Shown piece after piece: positions 7,244 through 17,232 of a stretch of DNA of 21,215 nt. The notes below the pieces were generated by a model. The model did not search any database and had not been told where the DNA came from. It was given only the letters and a program-made list of their open reading frames with translations. How positions within the stretch are numbered: position 1 is the stretch's first letter; the number at the start of each line of letters is the position of its first letter. Source of the DNA: Methylococcaceae bacterium. GTDB taxonomy: Bacteria > Pseudomonadota > Gammaproteobacteria > Methylococcales > Methylomonadaceae. The position numbers and the translations under genes were made by a program. Location: assembly GCA_947505055.1 (NCBI GenBank), contig CANNLO010000046.1, positions 1 to 21,215 on the forward strand, read 5' to 3'.

Positions 7244-10162
7244 TCAGTCTACTTTTAATGACAAAAAGCTAATTATTCCCTTTCCTTCCCTGACAGGATC
7301 AATCGCTGTATCCAAAATAAATATTCTGTCGTTGACAATGCCTCTTTTTTGCACCAAATAATTGGCAATTGCTTGTGCTCTTTGGCTAGCCAAATCTTTT
7401 AGCCGTTGCGGCTCGGTTTTAACGATGCCAGATAACTTCTCCTTGGCAACGGCATAAAATCGATCTGTAGTATTATCATCCTGGGTACCCAGCAAACGCA
7501 GTCTACCCAAGGCCGGTTTTTCGACCAGCAGCGGGAAATTTTCGACAAATAGTTTCTCCATCAGACGCCTGTAATCCTGATCCGAAACCACTACATATTC
7601 AGGCCTTGTTTTTCTTCCACCCTGTTCATTAATCTCATCAGACTTGATACGTTTAAGTTGATCGTATAAAGCATCATCACTGACCCCAGGCCAGTCCTGT
7701 TCCTGATACGCTGCCCCTTTGATTTCAAGCTTTAATGCCGGACGCGAATTTAAGGCCTTACTTAAATCATCCAACTTACTGAGTTGTAATTTGTCTAAAG
7801 CTGCATCGCCAGCCGTAAAAGCAATCGCGCTTAAATCTTCTTCACTGCCAATTAGCGAAGCCAAAGCACGAAAAGGCGAACTGATAACCTTGCTTATTGA
7901 ATTAACCAAAGCATCAGTAACAATATGACTTACGCTAAATTGCGGATCTTCCAAACTACCGGAAATAGGCACATCAATTTTAATTTTGCCATCCGAATCC
8001 TTCAATAAAGCCACGGCCAAATCCAATGGCAATGAAACGGCGTCAGGATTTTCATATTTTTCTCCCAGCTCGAACTGGTCAATCAGAATATTATTGGCAG
8101 CGGTCAATTCTTTGTCGGCAACTTTGTATTTAAGCCCAAGAGACATTTTACCTTTTTCAACTTTATAACCGGCAAATTGCACCATATATGATGAAATTAA
8201 TGGCATGGGCATACCGGTAAAATTTAATCGCACATCATAATCACCCAGATAGGGGCTGATTTCACCCTTGACATCAACGGGCGCCAAATCATAGGCATTT
8301 CCTTTTAAGTCAACCTTGATCATTGATTTTTGATCTGAGGAAATGCCACTCGCACCGCCATCCAAGCTTTTTATGTGTGCTGAAAAGGGCAAAACTAGCG
8401 ACAAGTCTGCGAAGTCAGAAGAGCCGTCAACAATTTCAACATTGCCAAGTTTGAATTTTGACACCGAGCCCTTTATCTGCACATCCTTAACAAGCTCTTT
8501 CGACTGATTTTTATCCGGAATCAAAATATCAGAAAAATTAATGCTCTTATCCTTCCTAATGACTATCCTGGCATACGGTTTTTTAATGATCAGCGTTTCA
8601 GCATTGAATTGATTTGTTAAAAAATCAACATCGATTCCATTAAGCGCCAGACTATCCCATTTTACAAAATCCTTATTCTTCAATTGATCTCGGGTTAGAA
8701 AATCAAGAATTTGGCTATTTCCAGCAAACTTGAGATCCAATTTTTCCTCAGTTGATTTGGCAAAAACAACCTTTCCATCAATAGCCAACGCACCATCAAC
8801 AATATCGAGTTTGGCATATTTTTCGACATAAGCTTGAAAGTTTTCCAGCGCAATACCTTTAACGTCAACGGTAATCTGGGCTGTCAACGGTTCAATAACA
8901 GTACTACCATCAAGCTTGATCAAGCCGTTTTTATCGAGTCCAACACTGAGCTGAAAGGACAAACTTGCTCCTACTGCATTACTGAAATTGGTCAACTTAA
9001 AGTTGATTGGCTTGGCGGTTAATATAACCGGTTGTTTTAGCGTTTGGTCTTCAAAACTAAAACCAAAATTATTTAATTCGAGCGTATTAATCTTAATAGC
9101 CCAAGGCTTTTGATTAGGCTCAGCAGGATTTACTTCTGTTTTTTCAACCGGAACCAGGAACTGATAATTCAAAACGCCGTCAGCATCTAAAACTGCCTTA
9201 AAATCAGCGTCAGTGGCAATAACTGAATCAATCACAACCTCATGTTTTTCAAGATCAAAGCCGATACCTTGGATTGCAAGCGCTGGCATTTTAATCAGTG
9301 TTTTATCCTTTGCCGCTTCTAACAACTGAATATCACGCAACTCAAACTTACCCTGTTTAACGTTGACATTAAGCTTTTCATCAACATAGTTTGCCGAATA
9401 ATCGGCCTCAAACAATTCGTAACCTTGTAAATTAAGCTTTACAATGTCTTGCAAGAACAGAGCCCAAATCCTTGGTAATTGCACCTTATCCAGTTTGAGA
9501 TGCCCGGTTGAAGACAGCGGATTAAGACTAATATCCCCTTTCCAATTGAACGTACCACCTGAACTTAGGGCAAATGACATATTTAAATCTGCCAATTTGC
9601 CGATTTGTGTTGCGAGATTTTCAAGGGAAAGGTTAATCGGATAAATTGTTTCTTTTTCTGGTGTTGTTAAATGACCATCGACCCAATCCAACTTTCCTTC
9701 AACTATTGATAGCTTGACAATAGATACCGGAATTGTATTGGCTTCTTTCTGTTTAGCAGATTTTTTCTCTTTAAGTAAATCTCTAGAATTGAAACTTCCG
9801 TCCTGATTTTTTTCAACGTTGACTACCGGCTTACTCAACATAACCGTATCCATAACCAGCATCATTTTGCTCAGCGATTGCACCGCATTAATATCGATAA
9901 AAAATTCATCAAAACCGACAAATAGTTGCCCGTTATTTTCTTGAAGCTTAAATCCCTGCACTCTTAACTGCAATGCAAATGGATCGAATATAACGTTGCC
10001 AATTGCTGTCTTCCTGCCGGTTTCCTGCTCAATAATTGCCGGCATTTTCGACTTGATCATCAACGGAAATGCATAAAAACCTAACAAGGCATACACGCCT
10101 AAAAAACCGGCCACTATAAAAACAGTTATTTTTATTTTTGATGCCATGTTTCTATTTTCCAT
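7244..10162 (-). CDS. AsmA-like DUF748 membrane-anchored protein
   Basis: 972 aa. One N-terminal transmembrane helix (about 11-32) is followed by a long, repetitive, beta-rich periplasmic region with many NirS-unrelated 'VDLKG' and 'KLDGS' strands, as in DUF748/AsmA-like proteins. The last 150 residues (LKLEIKGAAY, then RAQAIANYLVQKRGI) resemble an OmpA-like peptidoglycan-binding fold. AsmA-like proteins bridge inner and outer membranes and have been linked to lipid transport, but the role of DUF748 members is not settled. Two ATGs are possible (10162 and 10147); the inner one would begin MASKIKITVF and has GGAAAA about 8 nt upstream, so the start is uncertain by five residues. The gene is alone on its strand here, convergent with nirJ. 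Confidence 0.82.
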   Translation of the reverse strand: MENRNMASKIKITVFIVAGFLGVYALLGFYAFPLMIKSKMPAIIEQETGRKTAIGNVIFDPFALQLRVQGFKLQENNGQLFVGFDEFFIDINAVQSLSKMMLVMDTVMLSKPVVNVEKNQDGSFNSRDLLKEKKSAKQKEANTIPVSIVKLSIVEGKLDWVDGHLTTPEKETIYPINLSLENLATQIGKLADLNMSFALSSGGTFNWKGDISLNPLSSTGHLKLDKVQLPRIWALFLQDIVKLNLQGYELFEADYSANYVDEKLNVNVKQGKFELRDIQLLEAAKDKTLIKMPALAIQGIGFDLEKHEVVIDSVIATDADFKAVLDADGVLNYQFLVPVEKTEVNPAEPNQKPWAIKINTLELNNFGFSFEDQTLKQPVILTAKPINFKLTNFSNAVGASLSFQLSVGLDKNGLIKLDGSTVIEPLTAQITVDVKGIALENFQAYVEKYAKLDIVDGALAIDGKVVFAKSTEEKLDLKFAGNSQILDFLTRDQLKNKDFVKWDSLALNGIDVDFLTNQFNAETLIIKKPYARIVIRKDKSINFSDILIPDKNQSKELVKDVQIKGSVSKFKLGNVEIVDGSSDFADLSLVLPFSAHIKSLDGGASGISSDQKSMIKVDLKGNAYDLAPVDVKGEISPYLGDYDVRLNFTGMPMPLISSYMVQFAGYKVEKGKMSLGLKYKVADKELTAANNILIDQFELGEKYENPDAVSLPLDLAVALLKDSDGKIKIDVPISGSLEDPQFSVSHIVTDALVNSISKVISSPFRALASLIGSEEDLSAIAFTAGDAALDKLQLSKLDDLSKALNSRPALKLEIKGAAYQEQDWPGVSDDALYDQLKRIKSDEINEQGGRKTRPEYVVVSDQDYRRLMEKLFVENFPLLVEKPALGRLRLLGTQDDNTTDRFYAVAKEKLSGIVKTEPQRLKDLASQRAQAIANYLVQKRGIVNDRIFILDTAIDPVREGKGIISFLSLKVD

Positions 10163-10197
10163 ATACCCGTTAACTTAAGCGGCTTAATTTTAAAACC

Positions 10198-10203
10198 ATT
10201 ATA
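10198..10203 (-). promoter_or_regulatory. Candidate -10 box of the DUF748 gene
   Basis: A perfect TATAAT on the minus strand would give a start near 10191 and a leader of about 29 nt before the ATG at 10162. The -35 region (CTGTAT at a 17-bp spacing) is poor, which suggests that an activator is needed. A perfect palindrome fills the spacer. Confidence 0.45.
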
Positions 10204-10223
10204 TACTCCGGAAGGAGTATATA
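10200..10223. promoter_or_regulatory. Perfect 10-bp inverted repeat in the DUF748 promoter
   Basis: TATATACTCC (10200-10209) and GGAGTATATA (10214-10223) are exact reverse complements around a GGAA centre. The repeat overlaps the -10 TATAAT and spans the -35/-10 spacer of the DUF748 promoter. There is no T-run on either side, so it is more likely an operator than a terminator. Confidence 0.5.
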
Positions 10224-10226
10224 CAG

Positions 10227-10258
10227 AAAAGGCGGCCCTCAGGTTATTGAGTAGCCGC
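10227..10258 (-). terminator. Terminator of glnK2-amt2
   Basis: On the minus strand GGCGGC (10258-10253) pairs with GCCGCC (10236-10231), with CTC/GAG pairing inside the loop, followed at once by TTTT (10230-10227). It lies 32 bp beyond the amt2 stop. Confidence 0.75.
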
Positions 10259-10289
10259 CCTTCTTTAACCGGATACTGATCGACCAAAC

Positions 10290-11579
10290 TTACAAATCAA
10301 GATAACCGGTTTCTTCATGCAAAACATTGTCCAAGCCCTGTACTTCCTCGTCAGAGGTTACCCGCAAGCCTATCCAGTTATCCAGACATTTTAAAATGAC
10401 ATAACTGAATAAAGCGCTCCAGCTCGCAGTTACAAGAATCGCAAGTGCCTGAACACTGACCTGATCCATAATCGAAACACCCTCGGCCAAGCCCAAACCA
10501 CCCAAACCGGTTGCAGCAAAAACCCCAGTCAATAAAGAGCCGGTTACACCACCAACGCCATGAACTGAAAACACGTCAAGGGAATCATCAATTTTAAGGG
10601 TGCGTTTTACATACTGTGTTGCATAAAAACATACAATTCCAGCCGTAATGCCAATGAATAAAGCGCCTGCCGGACCAACAAAACCAGAAGCCGGTGTAAT
10701 CGTACCCAAACCGGCAACCATTCCTGTAACAATACCCAATACACTAGGCTTACCAAAGCGTTGCCATTCGATGAACATCCAGGTCAAAGCACCTGAAGCG
10801 GCACCAATATGCGTCACCAACATCGCCATGCCAGCACGACCGTCTGCGGTCAAGGCACTGCCGGCATTAAATCCGAACCAACCTACCCACAACATACCGG
10901 CTCCGGTAACCACCATGGTCATGTTATGCGGCGGCATGGCCGCATTGGGAAAACCTTTTCTTTTACCCAAAACCAATGCGGCTACTAAAGCAGCAACACC
11001 GGCATTAACATGAATAACAATCCCTCCGGCAAAATCCATCGCGCCCAAATCAGCTAACCAGCCACCACCCCACAACCAATGACAGATTGGCAGATACACA
11101 ATTATTAACCATAAACCGCTAAACAATAGCATCGCCGAAAACTTCATGCGTTCGGCAAAACCACCGACAATCAATGCCGGCGTAATAATCGCAAAGGTCA
11201 TCTGAAACATAAAAAACACCGCTTCAGGAATATCACCTTTTAGAGAGGCTGTACCTATATCTGGCAAAAATACTTTAGAAGCACCGCCGATAATCTTTTG
11301 CAGTGCGCCACCATCGGTAAAAATAAAACTGTAAACACCGGCCAGCCAAAGAATCGAAACCAGACAGGTAATCGCAAAACACTGCATTAATACAGATAGC
11401 ACGTTCTTGCTTCTAACCAATCCAGCATAAAATAACGACAACCCCGGAATTGTCATAAACAAAACCAAGGCAGTCGAAGTTAACACCCAAGCCGTATTAG
11501 CCTGGTTTAATTGATCTGCAAAAGCGAGATCGGGTAGTAGCAAGCCTAAAATGAGCCCGCTATAAATCTTTAACAACAT
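10290..11579 (-). CDS. amt: Ammonium transporter Amt (second copy)
   Basis: 429 aa. A cleavable-looking N-terminal segment (ending DLAFA) is followed by about 11 membrane helices. The Amt signature FQMTFAIITPALIVGGFAER lies at 125-144, and the twin pore histidines at His190 (IVIHVNAG) and His340 (DVFSVHGVGG) are both present, so the channel should conduct ammonium/ammonia. It is an inner-membrane trimer in this family, gated by the PII protein encoded directly upstream (15 bp gap). Compared with the other Amt here (12103-13500) it lacks a Gly/Ala-rich insertion of about 30 residues before the first pore His. AGGGAAG sits 3 nt before the ATG. Confidence 0.93.
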   Translation of the reverse strand: MLLKIYSGLILGLLLPDLAFADQLNQANTAWVLTSTALVLFMTIPGLSLFYAGLVRSKNVLSVLMQCFAITCLVSILWLAGVYSFIFTDGGALQKIIGGASKVFLPDIGTASLKGDIPEAVFFMFQMTFAIITPALIVGGFAERMKFSAMLLFSGLWLIIVYLPICHWLWGGGWLADLGAMDFAGGIVIHVNAGVAALVAALVLGKRKGFPNAAMPPHNMTMVVTGAGMLWVGWFGFNAGSALTADGRAGMAMLVTHIGAASGALTWMFIEWQRFGKPSVLGIVTGMVAGLGTITPASGFVGPAGALFIGITAGIVCFYATQYVKRTLKIDDSLDVFSVHGVGGVTGSLLTGVFAATGLGGLGLAEGVSIMDQVSVQALAILVTASWSALFSYVILKCLDNWIGLRVTSDEEVQGLDNVLHEETGYLDL

Positions 11580-11594
11580 TTTCTTCCCTTGTGC

Positions 11595-11945
<351 letters not shown>

Positions 11946-11980
11946 TTAGTTAGCAAAAAGTGTTGGTAACATCGGCTGCA

Positions 11981-12009
11981 ATCATAGTGAATTATCATTC
12001 AACATACAA
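11981..12009 (-). promoter_or_regulatory. Candidate sigma70 promoter of glnK2-amt2
   Basis: On the minus strand TTGTAT (12009-12004), a 17-bp spacer and TATGAT (11986-11981) lie between the amt1 terminator and glnK2. The start would be near 11974, about 40 nt before the ATG. No good sigma54 site was found in this gap. Confidence 0.45.
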
Positions 12010-12033
12010 TTAATAGAGATAACTTTTCTCCAG

Positions 12034-12060
12034 ACACAAAAACGGGCGCATTACGCGCCC
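12034..12060 (-). terminator. Terminator of glnK1-amt1
   Basis: On the minus strand GGGCGC (12060-12055), a 5-nt loop and GCGCCC (12049-12044) form a strong hairpin, followed by GTTTTTG. It lies about 43 bp past the amt1 stop and separates the two glnK-amt units. Confidence 0.8.
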
Positions 12061-12102
12061 ATTACTTGAAAAAACTTACTTCAAGAAAATTTTGCTATCA
12101 AA

Positions 12103-13500
12103 TTAAATGTGATACGCTGTTTCACCATGCTCGGAAACATCAAGTCCGATCCGTTCGATTTCTTCACTAACACGCAGTCCAATCAACTTATCGACAATCA
12201 TATAAGCGACGACCGATACCGCACCAGACCAGACAATACAAATACCAACCCCCCAGGCTTGACTGGTTATTTGGCCACTCATGCTGTATTCAGCCACGCT
12301 GTTGGTAACATAATCCCAAACGCCGGTTCCACCAAGAGCAGGATTAGCAACAATACCAGTTCCCAATGCACCTAGGATTCCACCTATTCCATGTACGCCA
12401 AAAGCGTCGAGTGAATCATCGTAGCCCAACTTGCTTTTAAGCATGGTAACCGCCCAAAAACAAACCGCACCGGCTGCCAAGCCTAAGCAGATTGCTCCCA
12501 TAGGTCCTGACCAACCACAGGCCGGCGTAATCGCAACCAGTCCAGCAACTGCACCCGAAGCGCCACCCAACATGCTCGGCTTGCCACGTAACAACCATTC
12601 CGCACCGATCCAGGACAAGGTAGCTGCAGCACTGGCCAATAAGGTATTAACAAATACCAAGGCCGCAAGTCCGTTGGCTTCCAGATTGGATCCTACGTTA
12701 AAACCAAACCAGCCAACCCATAATAATGATGCACCAATCATAGTCATGGTAACGCTATGCGGCGCAAGCGATTCTTTTTTGTAGCCGATACGTTTGCCTA
12801 TCATCAAACAACCCACCAATCCGGCGATACCGGCATTGATGTGAACGACGGTACCACCGGCAAAATCTAACGCACCTTTCTGGAACAAGAAACCTGCAGT
12901 AGCGCCCGCTGCTTGGCCTGCAGCTGCATCAGTATAAGCATCAGGACCTGTCCAATACCAAACCATGTGCGCCATCGGCAGATAGGAAAAAGTAAACCAC
13001 AAAAAAGTAAACAATAGTACCGCTGAAAACTTGATCCGCTCGGCAAATGCACCGACGATCAAAGCTGGCGTTATGGCTGCAAAAGTTAATTGAAAAACCA
13101 CGTAGATATACTCTGGTATGTAAACCCCTTTGCTGAAACTGGCTGCCATAGAATCTGGCGTAATGCCTTTAAGAAAGACTTTACTTAAGCCACCAAAGAA
13201 ATCATTACCCTCGGTAAATGCAATACTGTAACCATAAATCGCCCACAGAATAGCTATCATCGAAAAAATGACAAACACCTGCATTAAAATGGACAGCATG
13301 TTTTTGGCACGCACCATACCGCCGTAAAACAAGGCCAAGCCCGGTATCACCATCAGAATAACCAGCACGGTCGCCATAATCATCCAGGCAGTATCGCCTT
13401 TATTAACGGTCGGTGGAATAACTGCAGCGGCATCGGCAAACGAAAACCCGGCATAACCCAGCAAAGAAATCAGCATCAATGTAGTAAATAGCTTTTTCAT
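12103..13500 (-). CDS. amt: Ammonium transporter Amt (first copy)
   Basis: 465 aa. A signal peptide (to about residue 22) precedes about 11 membrane helices. The Amt signature FQLTFAAITPALIVGAFAER and the twin pore histidines (His220 in VVHINAG, His370 in AFGVHGIGG) are intact. A Gly/Ala-rich stretch (DAAAGQAAGATAGFLFQ) lengthens the loop before the first pore His. It is an inner-membrane channel controlled by GlnK1, encoded 12-15 bp upstream. Two ATGs stand side by side (13503 and 13500). The Shine-Dalgarno AAGGAGG lies only 1 nt from the first, so I use the second; the difference is one Met. Confidence 0.93.
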   Translation of the reverse strand: MKKLFTTLMLISLLGYAGFSFADAAAVIPPTVNKGDTAWMIMATVLVILMVIPGLALFYGGMVRAKNMLSILMQVFVIFSMIAILWAIYGYSIAFTEGNDFFGGLSKVFLKGITPDSMAASFSKGVYIPEYIYVVFQLTFAAITPALIVGAFAERIKFSAVLLFTFLWFTFSYLPMAHMVWYWTGPDAYTDAAAGQAAGATAGFLFQKGALDFAGGTVVHINAGIAGLVGCLMIGKRIGYKKESLAPHSVTMTMIGASLLWVGWFGFNVGSNLEANGLAALVFVNTLLASAAATLSWIGAEWLLRGKPSMLGGASGAVAGLVAITPACGWSGPMGAICLGLAAGAVCFWAVTMLKSKLGYDDSLDAFGVHGIGGILGALGTGIVANPALGGTGVWDYVTNSVAEYSMSGQITSQAWGVGICIVWSGAVSVVAYMIVDKLIGLRVSEEIERIGLDVSEHGETAYHI

Positions 13501-13515
13501 CATTCCTCCTTAAAA

Positions 13516-13863
<348 letters not shown>

Positions 13864-13952
13864 TTAATAAAAATTAATACCTAGAGCGAACTTAAGTAGA
13901 GAGGTAAAGCGACGTCTAAATCCTCAGCTTCACCCATGCTTATTAAGCTGCG

Positions 13953-15329
13953 TTAAAAGTTAACGTTGAAATCGGTGGAGAACAGGAATTGCTCTGTTTT
14001 ACCGCCAAAAGGAGCATATCGACTAGCATCTGCTTGTTTTCCTGCCGCCCAGTCATAACGGATATTCGGGCGTAAATTTAACCATTTCGTTGGTTTCCAG
14101 TTCAGGCCGGCAGTAATGGCGTAATAGTCAGCGCCCAAGCCTGCATTACTTGTATAGTTGGTAGGCTTGCCACTAATGGCATAGCTGTTTCCAGAACTAT
14201 CAGTAGCCGCAGAAACACGACCCGGCGCCCCTACCCTGACACCGTTCGGATCACTAAACCATTCGGTACGGATACCCGCAGCGAGGTTATCCTTAAGGTC
14301 ATAAGTTAAATGCATGTTGATACCATACCATTGGGCATCTTGATGAGTGTCGGTAGGGAGATCAGTCAAAACACCATCCGCATAACCATGATCATGTTGC
14401 AACATCAGATGGGTCTTATCCGTGATATTGTGCTTCAACACAATGCTGTAAAGCCCCCATTTTTTATTACTTCTTTCTGACGTATCACCAAAAGTACCGC
14501 TGATATTGGCCGAGGTATTCTTGTCAGTACTAGTCCAGGTCGTGCCCGCCAAGCCGCCCCAGTTACCCATCTGTCTATCCCAGCCGCCGTCCCAACCGCC
14601 AGTCGCGCTGCCGGTGGTAACACCGCCCATCACTGCCCAATTGCTATCAACGGCATAATTGCCCATCACCCCGGTATGGGTGAACGGTTCGCCATATTGC
14701 ATGGTATAAGCATGACTGTAGAAAAAGTTATCCGGCGATGGCACAGTCTCATAACCAATTGGCGTATAAAAGTGACCGGCCTTGATATTCAAACCGTTGC
14801 CGACCGGCGCATAGATCTCGGCATAAGCCTGAGGTAAGGCAAGACCATAGAAACGGTTATCGTTAAGTAAATTCAAATCCCAGTTGCCACGATTGTTGTT
14901 AGGTAGACCAGTATTTACATCATATGCCGGAACCCCATAAGCCTGGGTAAAAATAGCATCGGTACCGAACATCGCATCAAAACGACCGCCGAAATCCCAA
15001 GCATCGCCTTCGGCAGCGACCGCGCGTTGCACAAATATATTTAATTGGTTTAACTGAAATTCAGCCGAACGATCACTAAAAGTAACCGGGCCATTAAAAT
15101 TATTAGAAGGGTTATTCGCGTTGTAAGTAATACCCGCATTAGCCCAGCCACCAACTTTGACGCCCCATTTTTTCATGAAACTACTTTCGTTAGGATCGCC
15201 TACTGTCTCTAGTAACGTAGTGGCCTCAGTCAAGCTCTTTGCTTGGGCGACACCAAAAACAGAAACTAGCGCAATTCCCAAGGCCAAAGGCTTGAGTGTT
15301 AAACGGCTATTGTTTAAATGGTTTTTCAT
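13953..15329 (-). CDS. Outer-membrane beta-barrel porin, BBP2 (OmpL-like) family
   Basis: 458 aa. A signal peptide (residues 1-30, ending FGVAQA) is followed by a short KSLTEATTLLE segment and a barrel rich in alternating aromatic/polar strands (VKVGGWANAGITYNAN; GLNIKAGHFYTPIGYETV; LNLRPNIRYDW). It ends in Phe (FNVNF), the usual outer-membrane sorting end. The GHFYTPIGYE segment and the tryptophan/glycine-rich middle suit Pfam BBP2 porins. The solute is unknown. A sigma54 promoter (15385-15400) and position beside two glnK-amt units and glnA suggest that it lets a nitrogen source (ammonium, urea, amino acids or peptides) cross the outer membrane under nitrogen limitation. AAAGGA lies about 8 nt before the ATG. 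Confidence 0.85.
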   Translation of the reverse strand: MKNHLNNSRLTLKPLALGIALVSVFGVAQAKSLTEATTLLETVGDPNESSFMKKWGVKVGGWANAGITYNANNPSNNFNGPVTFSDRSAEFQLNQLNIFVQRAVAAEGDAWDFGGRFDAMFGTDAIFTQAYGVPAYDVNTGLPNNNRGNWDLNLLNDNRFYGLALPQAYAEIYAPVGNGLNIKAGHFYTPIGYETVPSPDNFFYSHAYTMQYGEPFTHTGVMGNYAVDSNWAVMGGVTTGSATGGWDGGWDRQMGNWGGLAGTTWTSTDKNTSANISGTFGDTSERSNKKWGLYSIVLKHNITDKTHLMLQHDHGYADGVLTDLPTDTHQDAQWYGINMHLTYDLKDNLAAGIRTEWFSDPNGVRVGAPGRVSAATDSSGNSYAISGKPTNYTSNAGLGADYYAITAGLNWKPTKWLNLRPNIRYDWAAGKQADASRYAPFGGKTEQFLFSTDFNVNF

Positions 15330-15749
15330 ATTGAATATCCTTTGGTAATTAAACTTAAAGCAGAATGCCCGCTAAACAACTACAAGCAAGTAAAATGCCA
15401 AATATATTGACATTAGGAATTATCTGTTAAAAAAATACAAGAACTCCACATTTATTCCTTTATTTTTTAATATGTTAATGAAAAAAATCGCAACACATGA
15501 TTTACCACACCTAAACTAAAACCATAACATAATCCTAATAACCCAATCTAACGCGCACGTTTTTTGGGCGCCTCAAAACATAATGCACCATAATTGAGCG
15601 CAGTGTTCCTCCATCCACTATAAAGCAGCATTTACTCAGTCTCGTTTTTTTAGTGGCTATTCCGATAAAAAAAATGTTATCGTAAAGACGTATCGCCGTT
15701 AACAATTAAACGCCGATTGCATATCACTCATATTTAGGAGACGAAATAA
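15330..15749. other. Divergent intergenic region between porin and glnA
   Basis: This 420-bp AT-rich region serves both neighbours. It holds the sigma54 promoter of the porin at 15385-15400. TGCACCATAATTGAGCGCA at 15584-15602 has one perfect NtrC half-site (TGCACCA) and a degenerate second half; it lies about 190 bp upstream of the sigma54 promoter, a usual enhancer distance, and about 150 bp upstream of glnA. A TATAAA at 15619-15624 could serve glnA but has no well-spaced -35. No open frame of note is present. Confidence 0.45.
15385..15400 (-). promoter_or_regulatory. Sigma54 (RpoN) promoter of the porin gene
   Basis: On the minus strand TGGCAT-N5-TTGCT matches the sigma54 consensus TGGCAC-N5-TTGCW at 10 of 11 defined positions, with the invariant GG (-24) and GC (-12) at correct spacing. 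Transcription should begin near 15373, giving a leader of about 44 nt. Sigma54 promoters need an enhancer-binding activator; NtrC is the natural candidate given the neighbours. Confidence 0.75.
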
Positions 15750-17159
15750 ATGTCTGCAGCAAAAGTACTTAAACTAATAAAAGAAAACGACGTAAAGTTC
15801 GTAGATTTTCGTTTTTGCGACACCCGTGGCAAAGAACAACATGTAACCTTCCCCGCTCATTCCATTGACGAAGACACCTTTGAAGAAGGTAATATGTTTG
15901 ACGGCTCTTCAGTCGCGGGTTGGAAACACATCAACGAATCTGACATGATCTTGATGCCTGATCCATCTACCGCCGTAATGGATCCTTTCTTTGATGACAA
16001 CACTTTAATAATCCGTTGCGACATCATTGAGCCAAAAAACATGCAAGGCTACGAACGTGATCCACGTTCATTAGCGAAACGCGCAGAAGCCTATTTACAA
16101 TCAACCGGTATTGCAGACACAGCATTCTTCGGCCCTGAAAATGAATTTTTCATATTCGACGATGTCCGTTGGGGCACTGATATGAGCGGTTCTTTTTACA
16201 AAGTCGACTCTGAAGAAGCGGGCTGGAACTCAGAAAAAGTCTATCCTGACGGCAACACCGGTCATCGTCCAGGCGTTAAAGGTGGTTATTTCCCTGTGCC
16301 CCCAGTTGATTCATTGCAAGACATGCGATCTGCAATGTGCTTAACACTTGAAGAAATGGGCATGACCACTGAAGTTCATCACCATGAAGTAGCTACTGCA
16401 GGCCAGTGCGAAATCGGCGTAAGATTTAACACACTGGTTAAAAAAGCTGACGAAGTATTAGAACTGAAATATGTCGTTGCTAATATCGCTCATGCTTATG
16501 GAAAAACTGCGACTTTCATGCCTAAGCCTTTAGTTGGCGATAACGGTAGCGGTATGCATGTTCACCAATCATTGGCTAAAAACGGCGTCAACCTGTTTAC
16601 TGGCGATTTATACGGTGGCTTGTCTGAAACTGCCCTGTATTACATCGGCGGTATCATTAAACACGCTAAAGCATTGAACGCATTTACCAACGCCTCAACC
16701 AACAGCTACAAACGCCTGGTTCCCGGCTTTGAAGCACCTGTCATGCTGGCTTACTCTGCACGTAACCGTTCAGCTTCCATCCGTATTCCTTATGTTGTTA
16801 ATCCTAGAGGACGTCGTATTGAAGTTCGTTTCCCTGACTCAACTGCAAACCCTTATTTGGCGTTCGCAGCAATGTTGATGGCCGGTCTTGACGGAATTCA
16901 AAACAAAATCCATCCTGGTGATGCTATGGATAAAGATTTGTATGATTTACCAGCAGAAGAAGCGAATAACATTCCGCAAGTTTGTCACTCTTTTGATCAA
17001 GCTTTAGACGCTTTGAGCAATGACCGTGAATTCTTGACCCGCGGTGGTGTTTTCACTGATGATGTAATTGATGGTTATATTGCACTAAAAATGGAAGAAG
17101 TTACTCGTATCCGTATGAGTACTCATCCAGCTGAATACGATATGTATTACAGCCTATAA
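15750..17159 (+). CDS. glnA: Glutamine synthetase, type I
   Basis: 469 aa, the size of proteobacterial GSI-beta. It makes glutamine from glutamate, ammonium and ATP in the cytoplasm as a dodecamer. Seen in order are the beta-grasp domain with [11 protein letters not shown], the metal-binding [10 protein letters not shown], the [13 protein letters not shown] segment, the [13 protein letters not shown]/metal motif, the glutamate-flap region ([13 protein letters not shown] follows) and Tyr398 in LYDLPAEE, the adenylylation site controlled by GlnE. AGGAG at 15736-15740 is 9 nt before the ATG. It is divergent from the porin/glnK/amt block and is followed by a strong terminator, so it is probably transcribed alone; no glnL-glnG follows as in enterics. 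Confidence 0.97.
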   Translation: MSAAKVLKLIKENDVKFVDFRFCDTRGKEQHVTFPAHSIDEDTFEEGNMFDGSSVAGWKHINESDMILMPDPSTAVMDPFFDDNTLIIRCDIIEPKNMQGYERDPRSLAKRAEAYLQSTGIADTAFFGPENEFFIFDDVRWGTDMSGSFYKVDSEEAGWNSEKVYPDGNTGHRPGVKGGYFPVPPVDSLQDMRSAMCLTLEEMGMTTEVHHHEVATAGQCEIGVRFNTLVKKADEVLELKYVVANIAHAYGKTATFMPKPLVGDNGSGMHVHQSLAKNGVNLFTGDLYGGLSETALYYIGGIIKHAKALNAFTNASTNSYKRLVPGFEAPVMLAYSARNRSASIRIPYVVNPRGRRIEVRFPDSTANPYLAFAAMLMAGLDGIQNKIHPGDAMDKDLYDLPAEEANNIPQVCHSFDQALDALSNDREFLTRGGVFTDDVIDGYIALKMEEVTRIRMSTHPAEYDMYYSL

Positions 17160-17165
17160 AGTTTA

Positions 17166-17184
17166 AGCCTGTTTCACACAGGCT
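17166..17184 (+). repeat. Small hairpin after glnA
   Basis: AGCCTGT, loop TTCAC, ACAGGCT: a perfect 7-bp stem 6 bp after the glnA stop. It has no T-run and sits just before the real terminator, so it may protect the 3' end or be incidental. Confidence 0.5.
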
Positions 17185-17199
17185 CAGACCGCACCAAGA

Positions 17200-17232
17200 C
17201 CCCGCAAGCCACAAGGCTTAGCGGGGTTTTTT
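17200..17232 (+). terminator. Rho-independent terminator of glnA
   Basis: CCCCGCAAGCC pairs with GGCTT-A-GCGGGG (an 11-bp stem with one bulge), followed by six Ts at 17227-17232. Confidence 0.92.

Noticed and set aside
11978..11992. Sigma54 promoter before glnK2 (ATTCAC-N5-TTGC)
   Set aside because: The -12 half fits, but the -24 GG is TT, and that dinucleotide is nearly invariant. A sigma70-like pair fits better.
13890..13936. Terminator between the porin gene and glnK1
   Set aside because: GGTGAAGC and GCTTTACC can pair with one wobble around a 16-nt loop, but no T-run follows, so read-through is likely.
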